Positions 55,302 to 63,856 of a stretch of 64,000 nt of DNA are shown one piece after another. A program made the translations under genes and the position numbers. The notes under the pieces are model-generated. The model had not been told where the DNA came from, ran no database searches, and worked only from the letters and a program-made list of their open reading frames with translations. Origin of the DNA: Puteibacter caeruleilacunae (GTDB taxonomy: Bacteria; Bacteroidota; Bacteroidia; Bacteroidales; Prolixibacteraceae). The first letter of the stretch is position 1. Every line of letters starts with the position of its first letter. The stretch lies in assembly GCA_005217565.1 (NCBI GenBank), contig SJCO01000013.1, positions 209,166-273,165 of the forward strand, read 5' to 3'.

Positions 55302-57338
55302 ATGAAAGTTAAAATTTTAACGTTATGTGCAGCGATACTCATCGCAGTATCTGCAGTGGCACAACCGAAAGAAGGTACCCGTCAGGTACATTTAGATTTT
55401 CATACAACAGAACACCTAAAAGATATCGGCACCCAATGGGTGAAAAAAGAATGGCAGCAACGCCTGAAAGAAGGACATGTAAATTCAATCAATGTTTTCG
55501 CTAAAGGTCACCATGGTTGGTGTTATTACAATACCGAAGTTGGCGAAAGACACCCTAACCTGAAGTTTGATCTATTGAAGGCTCAAGTTGATGCCTGTCA
55601 CGAAATAGGAGTAACAGCACAAGCCTATGTAACCGTTGGATGGGATGTGTTGGATGCACGCAACCATCCTGAGTGGGTATCAACAGGTAAAGATGGCGTA
55701 AACAAGTTTGAAAAGATGGAAAAAGAGGCCAAACCAGGAGAACCTTTTCCATGGGGATGGCCAACACTTTCACCTGAAGGAGACTACCTTGAACTCCTTC
55801 TAAAGCACACTGAAGAGTTGTGCAAAAACTACGACCTCGATGGCTTCTGGTTTGATATTGTACCAGTTGCCAATATCAACTACAACGAATGGAGTAAAAA
55901 GGATATGGAAGCAAATGGTGTAGACTGGCGCAATGAAGATGAAGCCTGGGCACACCATTGCAAGAAGATGCATACCTTCTTTCAGAAGACCAATGCTTTG
56001 ATCAAGAAATACAAACCCAATGCAACCATCTTTTACAACTGGACTACCCACTTGTACAACGAAAGAGTGTTCAAAGAGCGATTCTTCCAATACAACACCA
56101 AGCAAGATCTGGAAGATCTTCCAACAACATGGGGAGGATACGATATTCTGCCAATGCGTGCAAAATACTTTGCCAACACGGGCAAACAGATGGTAGCAAT
56201 GAGTGGTAAATTCCATGCTGCCTGGGGTGAATTCGGTGGCTTCAAGCACAAAGATGCCATTTGGTATGAAGCTGCAAATATGATGGCCTTTGGTGCCTAT
56301 GTCAACTTTGGTGATCAACTGCACCCTACAGGTAAACTTGAGAAAGCTACCTACAATAACATTGGACATGCTTACGCTTATATCGAGAAAATCGAGGAGT
56401 ATTGCATCGATGCCAAACAAGAAGCAAGAACTGCCGTTTGGATGAACTTTACCGGCACCGACAAAGATCTGGCTACGATGTTGCTTGAGCATCAGGTGAA
56501 CTTTGTAGTTGCGAATAACCTGGATGATTGGAGTAAATTAGAATTGCTGATTATTCACAGCGGAGTTCAGTTAACCGACAACGAAACAAAACGTATTCAG
56601 GCATTTGTCGACAAAGGTGGTAAATTATTAATCCTGGGAAAAGGAGCTTTCCACAATGAATCATGGCGCTTTGACATAGGTGCGAAGTACCTGGGAGATG
56701 CAAGTTACCGAATCGACTATACTCGTGTATCAGATAAGCTGACCAATGATTTAGTTCAATCTCCATTTTTAAATCGTATTCCAGCCATAAGAGTACAACC
56801 TGAAAAAGACACAGAAATTCTGGCAGAGGTTTATGAGCCATACTTCGACAGAACTGTTGAGCACTTCACATCTCACGACAATACACCGTACCAAACCCAA
56901 GCTGCGAAACATCCTGCTATTATCCGTAAAGGAAACATTGTTTGGTGTGCGCACAACTTAGAAACCATCTATGCTAAAGAAGGTTCTCAGGTGCACTGTC
57001 AACTATTTTATAACGCCTTAGATCAACTGCTCACTAATCCATTAGTAAAAACAGATCTACCAAGTTGCGGACGCATGAATTTAATGTCTCAATCAGATAA
57101 AAACCGTTATGTAGTTCATCTTACCTATGGAACACCACATCAAAGAGGTAGGGCCAAAGTAATCGAAGATCTGGTACCCATTTATGATACTCCTGTTTCA
57201 GTTGATTTTGGGAAAAAGATTAAGCAAGCTTACACCATTCCTGGAAAGCAGAAACTAAAAATAGAAACAGTAGATGGTCGCCAGCAGGTAATCGTTCCTA
57301 AGTTCAGATGTCACACCGCTGTTATCTTTGAATACTAG
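55302..57338 (+). CDS. Secreted GHL6-like putative glycoside hydrolase
   Basis: 678 residues with a signal peptide (MKVKILTLCAAILIAVSAVAQ). The first ~340 residues form a TIM-barrel-like domain (VHLDFHTTEHLKDIG, FWFDIVPVANINYNEW, NATIFYNWTTHLY, HAAWGEFGGFKHKDAI) of the hypothetical glycosyl hydrolase 6 (GHL6) kind, related to alpha-L-fucosidase and beta-galactosidase-type barrels. A middle glutamine-amidotransferase-like domain follows (ELLIIHSGVQLTDNE, FVDKGGKLLILGKG), as in the trimerisation domain of GH42 enzymes. The reaction is not established. It is a single gene followed by a hairpin. Confidence 0.8.
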   Translation: MKVKILTLCAAILIAVSAVAQPKEGTRQVHLDFHTTEHLKDIGTQWVKKEWQQRLKEGHVNSINVFAKGHHGWCYYNTEVGERHPNLKFDLLKAQVDACHEIGVTAQAYVTVGWDVLDARNHPEWVSTGKDGVNKFEKMEKEAKPGEPFPWGWPTLSPEGDYLELLLKHTEELCKNYDLDGFWFDIVPVANINYNEWSKKDMEANGVDWRNEDEAWAHHCKKMHTFFQKTNALIKKYKPNATIFYNWTTHLYNERVFKERFFQYNTKQDLEDLPTTWGGYDILPMRAKYFANTGKQMVAMSGKFHAAWGEFGGFKHKDAIWYEAANMMAFGAYVNFGDQLHPTGKLEKATYNNIGHAYAYIEKIEEYCIDAKQEARTAVWMNFTGTDKDLATMLLEHQVNFVVANNLDDWSKLELLIIHSGVQLTDNETKRIQAFVDKGGKLLILGKGAFHNESWRFDIGAKYLGDASYRIDYTRVSDKLTNDLVQSPFLNRIPAIRVQPEKDTEILAEVYEPYFDRTVEHFTSHDNTPYQTQAAKHPAIIRKGNIVWCAHNLETIYAKEGSQVHCQLFYNALDQLLTNPLVKTDLPSCGRMNLMSQSDKNRYVVHLTYGTPHQRGRAKVIEDLVPIYDTPVSVDFGKKIKQAYTIPGKQKLKIETVDGRQQVIVPKFRCHTAVIFEY

Positions 57339-57401
57339 GGAAATATTCTTATCGCTTAAAGACATAAATAAAAAGGGATTGAAGGAATCCATAATAAGGC
57401 G

Positions 57402-57435
57402 TAGAGAGGAGTCTAGAATACTACTCTCCTCTCTA
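57402..57435. terminator. Terminator-like inverted repeat after the glycosidase
   Basis: TAGAGAGGAG...CTAG pairs with CTACTCTCCTCTCTA (one or two mismatches) between convergent genes, about 65 bases after the glycosidase stop and 10 bases before the minus-strand gene end. Confidence 0.7.
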
Positions 57436-57445
57436 TCAACCTGAT

Positions 57446-57757
57446 TTAATTTTTAATTATTTGCCAGAAACCAGTTTTATCAGCTCCTTTTCTTTCTATA
57501 ATTTTCTTCTTTTGCAGTTTTGCCAAATAGTTTTCTACTGTTCTTGCGGTTACACCGATTATATCTCCAATCTTTTTTGCAGTTAATGATTTATCTAGCA
57601 AAATTAACGCAATTGTAAATAGATAATTTTCTCCGAAATTGGTCCGAATTTCCTCCGAAAATAGTCCGAAATGTTTGACTAGATAGCCCGTAATTACCTC
57701 ATCATTATCCCTTAAAAACAGGATATTTTCTTCTTTACCTTTTGATACTCTATCCAA
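57446..57757 (-). CDS. Orphan winged-helix protein, possible remnant
   Basis: 103 residues. The C-terminal half is a winged helix (KSLTAKKIGDIIGVTARTVENYLAKLQKKKIIERKG in pieces) ending ADKTGFWQIIKN. That ending is typical of the C-terminus of larger ATPase/AlbA_2-type regulators (RecG-like C-terminal wing). The N-terminal half has no recognised domain. It may be a short regulator or the preserved tail of a lost gene. No partner is seen. Confidence 0.55.
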   Translation of the reverse strand: MDRVSKGKEENILFLRDNDEVITGYLVKHFGLFSEEIRTNFGENYLFTIALILLDKSLTAKKIGDIIGVTARTVENYLAKLQKKKIIERKGADKTGFWQIIKN

Positions 57758-58149
57758 AATTTAAACATAAATTCGACAGGTATCATTCCCTCTTTTTTAT
57801 ATTATCCTTAGTTTGTAAAAGTCAATTTAAAACCCCTAACATGAATATACCTTCTCAAATGAAAGAGGAGGATTTAGGATTACACTAAAGAGGCCCAAAA
57901 AACATATGCTAGATACAATTACTTTGGATTTAAATGACAGAATGATTTGATTATTATGTGAGATAGAAAAAAATATTTACATTTAGCAAAATATTGGAAT
58001 AAGGAGGTTTCTTAACAAGCGTAAGCATACCAACACTGAAGAAGAATTGGGTATGTTTATTAAGGAACTTTTGAGTAGAAAAGCTCATACTTCAGTCTTT
58101 AAGCAAGGCGGAGTATGAGCTTTTTTTGTATAAATAAAAACGATGAAGT
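57758..58149. other. Spacer with an orphan terminator at 58080-58128
   Basis: AAAGCTCATACT (58080-58091) pairs with AGTATGAGCTTT (58112-58123) and is followed by a run of T. No gene precedes it on the + strand. The bases before it can be read as a start-less frame (RFLNKRKHTNTEEELG, then MFIKELLSRKAHTS and a stop after GGV), which may be the end of a lost gene or chance. Confidence 0.55.
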
Positions 58150-58788
58150 ATGAAGATTAGATTTTTGATGTTGGCAATGGTTTTACCATTGATGTTTTTA
58201 GCCTGCAGTGACGATTCTGAGGACAATGAGATTAAGGAGTTGGAAAAGGCAACAGTTTTTTCTTATAACACGAATGCTCAGGCCATATATCTTGATGGAG
58301 TAATTAACTCCAAAGCATTTGATGATTTCACTGCTATTGCAGAAAAAAATCCTGATACAAAATGGATCCACATTGTTAATTGTGATGGTTCAATTAACGA
58401 TGACGTGAACTTAAAGCTTAGCGACTATGTGCACAAAAATGGTTTTCATACCCGTTTATTAAAAGATGGTATGGTTGCCTCAGGAGGAACCGATTTTTTC
58501 CTATCTGGAAACTACCGCATTATGGAGAGTAATGTAAAACTGGGAGTACACTCCTGGTCCGATGGCAAACAAGTAGCGACTGATTTCCCTAAAGATCACA
58601 AGTATCATCAGCCATATATCAACTACTACATAAGCATTGGCATGACAAAAGATTTAGCAGAAGATTTTTACTTTTTTACAATCAACTCTGCCACAGCCGA
58701 TGGAATTCATTGGATGACTCAATCAGAATTAGAAAAATACAATTTTGAAAACAAACCTCCACAAGACTTAACTAAGTCTCAAATTTAG
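58150..58788 (+). CDS. ClpP/crotonase-fold lipoprotein (COG3904-like)
   Basis: 212 residues with lipobox LMFLAC (Cys19), so anchored to a membrane facing the periplasm or exterior. The fold shows the ClpP-type pattern: IYLDGVINSKAFDDF as the first core strand and helix, then MVASGGTDFFLSG with a likely nucleophile Ser, then KLGVHSWSDGK with a His. The late segment YYISIGMTKDLAEDFYFF and ATADGIHWMTQSELEKY agrees with COG3904-type periplasmic proteins. Peptidase activity is possible but unproven. It has its own terminator and no operon partner. Confidence 0.72.
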   Translation: MKIRFLMLAMVLPLMFLACSDDSEDNEIKELEKATVFSYNTNAQAIYLDGVINSKAFDDFTAIAEKNPDTKWIHIVNCDGSINDDVNLKLSDYVHKNGFHTRLLKDGMVASGGTDFFLSGNYRIMESNVKLGVHSWSDGKQVATDFPKDHKYHQPYINYYISIGMTKDLAEDFYFFTINSATADGIHWMTQSELEKYNFENKPPQDLTKSQI

Positions 58789-58810
58789 AGACCAGCGCAA
58801 ATTATCAAGC

Positions 58811-58836
58811 AGAAGCTGCTTTATGCAGCTTCTTTT
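58811..58836 (+). terminator. Terminator after the ClpP-like lipoprotein
   Basis: AGAAGCTGC and GCAGCTTCT pair around a 5-base loop and are followed by TTTC, about 23 bases after the stop codon. Confidence 0.88.
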
Positions 58837-58905
58837 CATTAGAAACTGTATCTCAATACAGGAGGCTTACCTCAAGATCTAATCAAACAAATAAGGTAAA
58901 CTCCA

Positions 58906-59772
58906 CTAACAACTACTGCGGAATTGGTTAGGTGTTTGTCCCGATTTCTGCTTAAAGAATTTGGTAAAATTTGTAGGCTCACTAAACTCCATCTCATAAG
59001 CAATTTCTGCAATGCTTTTACCTTTCTGTTGTAACAAGCTTTTCGCAACAATAAGCTTATGCGTTGTAACCACCTGTTTTGCACTTTTTCCAGTTACTTT
59101 TTTCACACACTCCGTCAAGTAACTACTACTAATATTAAGTCTGTCGGCATAATCAGCCACGGTCTTAATTTTATTACCATCATCAATAATTTTCCGTTCA
59201 AAGTTAGCGGCAATATATTCACATGGACTCGAAGCAACGAGGTCTTTTTCATATTTAAGAATTCGATTCAGCGTATTCAATAAAACCTCCATGTATCCAC
59301 CAATTATCTCTCGGGAATATGGCTCTTTAGAAGTATACTCTTTATACATACTATTGCCAATATCCATTAACATTCTTAGCGTTGATTCGCTTAACTTATG
59401 CTGCGGAAAACTATATGAATTAAAAAAACGATAGGTGTTAATAATCTCAAAGCCCAATTTCTTACTCAGCAGAAATGACGGTTTAAAAGCCAAAATATAC
59501 CCTTTCACAACTGAATCCTTTGGTCGCTTTTCATGATTAATAGAAAAAACATTCACTGGCGAGGCAAATGCAATATGTCTCTCACCGCTAACAAAAGAGT
59601 CATTGCCCACATTCAAGAATGAAGAGAAAGAATCCTTCTCTTCTATACATACTTCAAAAAAATCTCTCAAATGAGGTTCACCAAACCTTTTTATATATTC
59701 ATCAAGATGCAAGTTCGTAGCAAGATCCTCCAACTTTAAAATCGCAAAATCGGCAAACAAACTTTTATCCAT
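58906..59772 (-). CDS. AraC-family transcriptional regulator
   Basis: 288 residues from the ATG at 59772. The frame stays open to 59925 but the extra 51 residues are Cys/Tyr-rich and not family-like. The cupin-like N-terminal domain is followed by the AraC HTH pair (about 185-285): VADYADRLNISSSYLTECVKK and IAEIAYEMEFSEPTNFTKFFKQKSG, here in short pieces, ending TPNQFRSSC. It is divergent from the MFS efflux gene at 59926, so control of that transporter is likely. Confidence 0.88.
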   Translation of the reverse strand: MDKSLFADFAILKLEDLATNLHLDEYIKRFGEPHLRDFFEVCIEEKDSFSSFLNVGNDSFVSGERHIAFASPVNVFSINHEKRPKDSVVKGYILAFKPSFLLSKKLGFEIINTYRFFNSYSFPQHKLSESTLRMLMDIGNSMYKEYTSKEPYSREIIGGYMEVLLNTLNRILKYEKDLVASSPCEYIAANFERKIIDDGNKIKTVADYADRLNISSSYLTECVKKVTGKSAKQVVTTHKLIVAKSLLQQKGKSIAEIAYEMEFSEPTNFTKFFKQKSGQTPNQFRSSC

Positions 59773-59925
59773 TAACAGATTTTCAGGATAATATGAATGT
59801 ATATCTTTAAAATGCTTCACATCACAAAGATCACTAAAAGTATCATTATATCCTAAAAAAGGATAATAAAAGCAAATATACACCTGACTACATTTGCAAC
59901 GTAAAACAAAAGAAAGCATTGACAA

Positions 59926-61179
59926 ATGAACCAGATAAAAGAAATAAAACTAAGTGTGACAGCAAAACATGAGAGTGAAAGCAAGCATGTGTCACAATTT
60001 GAATTCGTTGCATTAATGGCCTCACTTATGGCTCTCATCTCATTGGCGATGGATGCCCTACTACCAGCTCTAAGCAACATAGGTAAATCAATTGGAATAA
60101 CCAATACAAACGAAAGTCAGCTACTTATCACCATGATGTTTTTAGGATTAGGGATTGGACAACTCATCTCAGGCCCGTTATCCGACAGTCTGGGACGAAA
60201 ACCTATAACCTATGCTGGATTTCTCATTTTTGCAATAGCAAGTATCATATCGGTAAAAGCCACCAGTCTTAATGTAATGATTTTAGGACGCATACTTCAA
60301 GGAATAGGTCTGTCTGCCCCTAAAGCAATAGCAATGGCCATTGTACGCGATTCCTACAGTGGAGACCTTATGGCACGCATTATGTCATTCATCATGGTAA
60401 TCTTTGTACTGGTACCAGCCATTGCCCCTTCATATGGCAAATTAATGCTTGATGTATTTAACTGGGAATCGATATTCTACAGTCAGCTAATTATTGCAGT
60501 AATAATCGTTTTCTGGTTTGCTCTGCGTCAAAGAGAAACATTAAAAGATGAAAATAAGGTCATGCTTAAAGGACGATTATTTAGGGATGGGGCCAAAATA
60601 TTTTTCAAATCAAAACAAGCTACTATTTACACCGTCATACTAGGAGTCTTTACAGGATCATTCCTGGTATTTTTATCTACAGCACAGACCATTTTAGGAG
60701 AACAGTATAATAAGCACGACCAATTCCCCCTATTATTTGCGGCAGTAGCCTTGGTGTCAGGTATTTCAACATTTATAAATGGAATATTGGTGATTAAACT
60801 AGGCATGAGGAAACTAATCATGATATCGGCCATAATGTTTACCCTCTCCTCTGCCGTATATGTGATTCTCTTCCACGGACATACCAATCCCCATCTTTAC
60901 ATTCTATTGATTTTTTTAAGTCTAACATTTCTATCAATAGGATTTATGTTTGGTAACCTAACAACATTAGCCATGCAGCCTCTAGGCAAAATTGCAGGCA
61001 TGGGAGCAGCAATTAATGGCTTTGTATCCACCCTTATTGCAGTACCTATTGCTTCATATATAGGATCATTTCTAAAAGATACTGCTTTCCCTTTGTTTGT
61101 TGGATTCTTTATTACAGGACTCATCTCTGTGTTACTTTTAATATATGCCAACCGATCAATAAAGCATGTGGTAGAATAA
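59926..61179 (+). CDS. MFS multidrug efflux transporter (Bcr/CflA type)
   Basis: 417 residues with about 12 membrane segments. The MFS signature LGLGIGQLISGPLSDSLGRKP lies between segments 2 and 3, and the Bcr/CflA opening ALISLAMDALLPALSNIG is present. Family members export drugs such as bicyclomycin or small peptides using the proton gradient; the substrate is unknown. The start ATG lies 154 bases from the preferred start of the divergent AraC regulator. Confidence 0.92.
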   Translation: MNQIKEIKLSVTAKHESESKHVSQFEFVALMASLMALISLAMDALLPALSNIGKSIGITNTNESQLLITMMFLGLGIGQLISGPLSDSLGRKPITYAGFLIFAIASIISVKATSLNVMILGRILQGIGLSAPKAIAMAIVRDSYSGDLMARIMSFIMVIFVLVPAIAPSYGKLMLDVFNWESIFYSQLIIAVIIVFWFALRQRETLKDENKVMLKGRLFRDGAKIFFKSKQATIYTVILGVFTGSFLVFLSTAQTILGEQYNKHDQFPLLFAAVALVSGISTFINGILVIKLGMRKLIMISAIMFTLSSAVYVILFHGHTNPHLYILLIFLSLTFLSIGFMFGNLTTLAMQPLGKIAGMGAAINGFVSTLIAVPIASYIGSFLKDTAFPLFVGFFITGLISVLLLIYANRSIKHVVE

Positions 61180-61256
61180 AATAAGCCTCCCAACCTAAAG
61201 GGAGTTATTTTTGATCATTGATTTATGTATTTTGTCCATCAAAACTAAATTCCTGA

Positions 61257-61499
61257 AAGCCACATTTGAATGGAAGGAGGTCCATCTGTAGTGACAGTTA
61301 CATCAAGCACGAGTGGTCTTTTACTCCTGCAGTTTCAATCTTTGTTGAGCTGGACAGTGAGACTGACCTTAACAAGATATATAACGCCCTATCGGAAGGA
61401 GGCAAGCTAATGATGCCGCTTGACAATTACGGTTTTAGTAAAAAATTCGCCTTTGTTGAAGATCGCTTTGGAGTCTCGTGGCAACTAAACCTCGATTAA
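61257..61499 (+). pseudogene. 5'-truncated VOC/PhnB-like (glyoxalase-fold) gene
   Basis: The frame from the stop at 61254 onward reads LNGRRSICSDSYIKHEW then FTPAVSIFVELDSETDL and KLMMPLDNYGFSKKF, FVEDRFGVSWQLNLD. This is the C-terminal half of a VOC-superfamily protein of the 3-demethylubiquinone-methyltransferase/PhnB-like kind, normally 130-160 residues. The N-terminal half is absent and there is no good start codon, so the gene is decayed. Confidence 0.78.
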
Positions 61500-61676
61500 T
61501 GGCGAGCGGTTATAAGAAGCGTGTGCGCCTTAAAACAGGCGCACGCTTTCAATCAAAAGGGGCCATCTGTGTTAATACAACTCTCAACGAGATGTCTTGA
61601 GAGAAATTATTATTGCTTTAAATGCAATTTCCTTTCTGTTTTAACGCTAAATTTGTTACTGAATAAAAGTGAACTC

Positions 61677-62519
61677 ATGTCCATAGAGAACATTCCTGAA
61701 ATATACATAAACAAAGAAGAGTTGGTTTCCGACCTTTTTGTTTACGACTTTAAAATGACTGAGGATGTTGTAAGAACTAAAGTCAATTTGAGTATGAATA
61801 TGTTTAGTTTTCTACAAGAGGGGAAAAAACAGGTTCATTTTGCAGACACTTCTGTCATGGTGAACAACGAACAATCGTTACTTATTAAAAAAGGTAATTT
61901 GCTTTGGACGGAATTGTTGGATAAAGACAATATATACTATTGTAAACTATTCTTCTTTTCGGAAGGAAAATTAAAACGATTTTTAGAGAAGAATGTTGAA
62001 AAACCAAAAAATAGTTCTGCTGAAACACCTTATTTTACTTTATCTAACGACGATTATATCTCCGGTTTCTTGAGTTCTTTGTCCTCCATACATCGTATTG
62101 CTCCTATTTTTAAAGAAAGAGCTTTAAATCTAAAATTCGAAGAAATATTGTTTTACCTGCTATCTAAATATGGTCGCAGGTTTGAAGAATACTTATATTC
62201 ATTGATAGCTGGCGAAAAGTCATCGTTTCAACAAATAGTTGAAAGCAATGTTTTTTCGAATCTGAACTTAGAAGAAATTGCATTTTTGTGTAATATGAGT
62301 TTATCTTCCTTTAAAAGAAACTTCACCAAAGAATTTGGAGAATCACCAGGAAAATGGATTAAAGACCAACGATTGCAACGAGCCAAACAAATATTGGCTG
62401 AAGGCGAATTTAAAGCATCAGACATATATCTCGACTTTGGCTATAGTAATCTCTCCAATTTTAGTGCAGCATTTAAAAATAAATTTGGAGTTAATCCAAC
62501 CGAACTAGGTCATAAATAA
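61677..62519 (+). CDS. AraC-family transcriptional regulator
   Basis: 280 residues from the ATG at 61677. The frame is open from 61521 but the first 52 residues are not domain-like. The N-terminal sensing half has VRTKVNLSMNMFSFLQEGKK. The C-terminal AraC HTH pair spans about 180-278: LEEIAFLCNMSLSSFKRNFTKEFGESPGKW and ASDIYLDFGYSNLSNFSAAFKNKFGVNPTEL in pieces. It is followed by a second AraC gene 122 bases downstream with a palindrome between them. Confidence 0.88.
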   Translation: MSIENIPEIYINKEELVSDLFVYDFKMTEDVVRTKVNLSMNMFSFLQEGKKQVHFADTSVMVNNEQSLLIKKGNLLWTELLDKDNIYYCKLFFFSEGKLKRFLEKNVEKPKNSSAETPYFTLSNDDYISGFLSSLSSIHRIAPIFKERALNLKFEEILFYLLSKYGRRFEEYLYSLIAGEKSSFQQIVESNVFSNLNLEEIAFLCNMSLSSFKRNFTKEFGESPGKWIKDQRLQRAKQILAEGEFKASDIYLDFGYSNLSNFSAAFKNKFGVNPTELGHK

Positions 62520-62550
62520 TTTCAATTTGAACCTTTTTCATAAGTCATTG

Positions 62551-62594
62551 AACCGTTTCAGTAACTTCAAAACGGTTAACTCAATATAATTTTG
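62551..62594 (+). promoter_or_regulatory. Operator-like inverted repeat and -7 box before the last AraC gene
   Basis: AACCGTTT (62551-62558) and AAACGGTT (62570-62577) form a perfect 8-bp inverted repeat. TAATTTTG (62587-62594) is an exact -7 box ten bases downstream, 47 bases before the start codon. The repeat covers the -33 region, as expected for an operator. Confidence 0.5.
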
Positions 62595-62641
62595 TCATCG
62601 GAAGTATTAATCAATTTAATTGAAAACAAAATCAAGACATC

Positions 62642-63520
62642 ATGGACCATCCTTGCTATTCACTAGATCAATATTTTTCTGGAGACAAACCTTGTTTGAC
62701 ATTTAATATTGAAGATCTGCATCATCAATCTCCCCATGATAATACTGTAATACACCGTCACAATTATTATGAAATTTATCTATTTACAAAAGGAGGAGGA
62801 AAACATATAATTGAATTCGATGCTTACGATGTGAAGGATTTATCTGTATCCGTTGTTTTTCCTCGTCAATTCCACCAATTAACTCTTAACAAAGAGGCTA
62901 AAGGAAAGGTTATCATGTTTAACGAGGAACTATTTTGTTCTGAAATGCTTCAAAAGGAATTGCGTGCCTACTGTGTTGATTTACAGATGAGATTAAATGA
63001 TATACAATTGAATGAAAAACAGCATACAGAAATTAATGGCATATTTGATATGGTCACTAATTTGTTTACGGATCTCAATATTCTAAAAAAAGAACAAGTT
63101 AGGCACATGATAAAACTTGTTGTTTTGAATTTGATGGATATGTCAAAATCAAGAGTCTTAAGTAAAAAAGAGGCCGCCGATTCTAATCTATTTTTAGAAT
63201 TCACAAACATGGTTGACAGTCAATATAAAGAATTGAGATTGGTAAGTGAATATTCCGAAGAGTTAGGTCTGTCATCTAAAAAGTTAAATGCATTAGCTAA
63301 AAAGTACAGAGGTCAAACTGCATTACAGGTGATACACGATAGAATCTTTCTTGAAGCTAAAAGATTACTTACTTTTTCTGGTTTAACTCATAAGGAGATT
63401 GCTTATGAACTACAATTTGATTCACCTTCAGCTTTTAACAAATTTATTCATGCCAAAACGAATTGGTCTCCATCGGAGCTACAAACCAAACTAACGATGA
63501 TTCACACCAAGGAACATTAA
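62642..63520 (+). CDS. AraC-family transcriptional regulator with cupin sensor
   Basis: 292 residues. The N-terminal cupin (about 30-110) has the HRHNYYEIYLFTKGGGKH motif with candidate metal or ligand His residues. The C-terminal HTH pair (about 190-285) includes LVSEYSEELGLSSKKLNALAKKY and LTHKEIAYELQFDSPSAFNKF. It ends with a strong terminator. The neighbouring iron-type alcohol dehydrogenase begins 337 bases further on, so it could be the regulated gene. Confidence 0.9.
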   Translation: MDHPCYSLDQYFSGDKPCLTFNIEDLHHQSPHDNTVIHRHNYYEIYLFTKGGGKHIIEFDAYDVKDLSVSVVFPRQFHQLTLNKEAKGKVIMFNEELFCSEMLQKELRAYCVDLQMRLNDIQLNEKQHTEINGIFDMVTNLFTDLNILKKEQVRHMIKLVVLNLMDMSKSRVLSKKEAADSNLFLEFTNMVDSQYKELRLVSEYSEELGLSSKKLNALAKKYRGQTALQVIHDRIFLEAKRLLTFSGLTHKEIAYELQFDSPSAFNKFIHAKTNWSPSELQTKLTMIHTKEH

Positions 63521-63572
63521 GTTTAAATTACATACTTGTTAATCTATTATAATATCATTCTAATAAAATCAA

Positions 63573-63608
63573 AGGGCTGTCGATATATATCGGCAGCCCT
63601 TCTTTTTT
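63573..63608 (+). terminator. Terminator after the AraC gene
   Basis: AGGGCTGTCGATAT pairs with ATATCGGCAGCCCT (28 bases, one G-T pair) and is followed by TCTTTTTT. Confidence 0.93.
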
Positions 63609-63759
63609 GCATCTTCTCCACCTATCCAATTAAACTAGTACCGCAATCAAACCAACACTCCTACAACATTATCTACCAACACAATAAGCATTACTCCCAA
63701 CAGCTCAAATTGGCAACAAAGCGGCTCAAATCTATATCATCCACCCCCTGTTTATGCCC

Positions 63760-63767
63760 TACATTTG
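63760..63767 (+). promoter_or_regulatory. Candidate -7 box TACATTTG for the alcohol dehydrogenase gene
   Basis: An exact TAnnTTTG located 90 bases before the start codon. No clear -33 element; an activator (AraC) may be needed. Confidence 0.4.
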
Positions 63768-63856
63768 TAATGTAATAATAAAGCAATTAACGCATCAAAA
63801 TCGAGAGAGATTTGATGAGTGAAAATTGAAAATTTATAAATCTAAAAATAAAAGTT

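Noticed and set aside
55800..56492. 230-codon minus-strand ORF opposite the GHL6-like gene
   Set aside because: Antisense shadow; codon pattern follows the sense gene.
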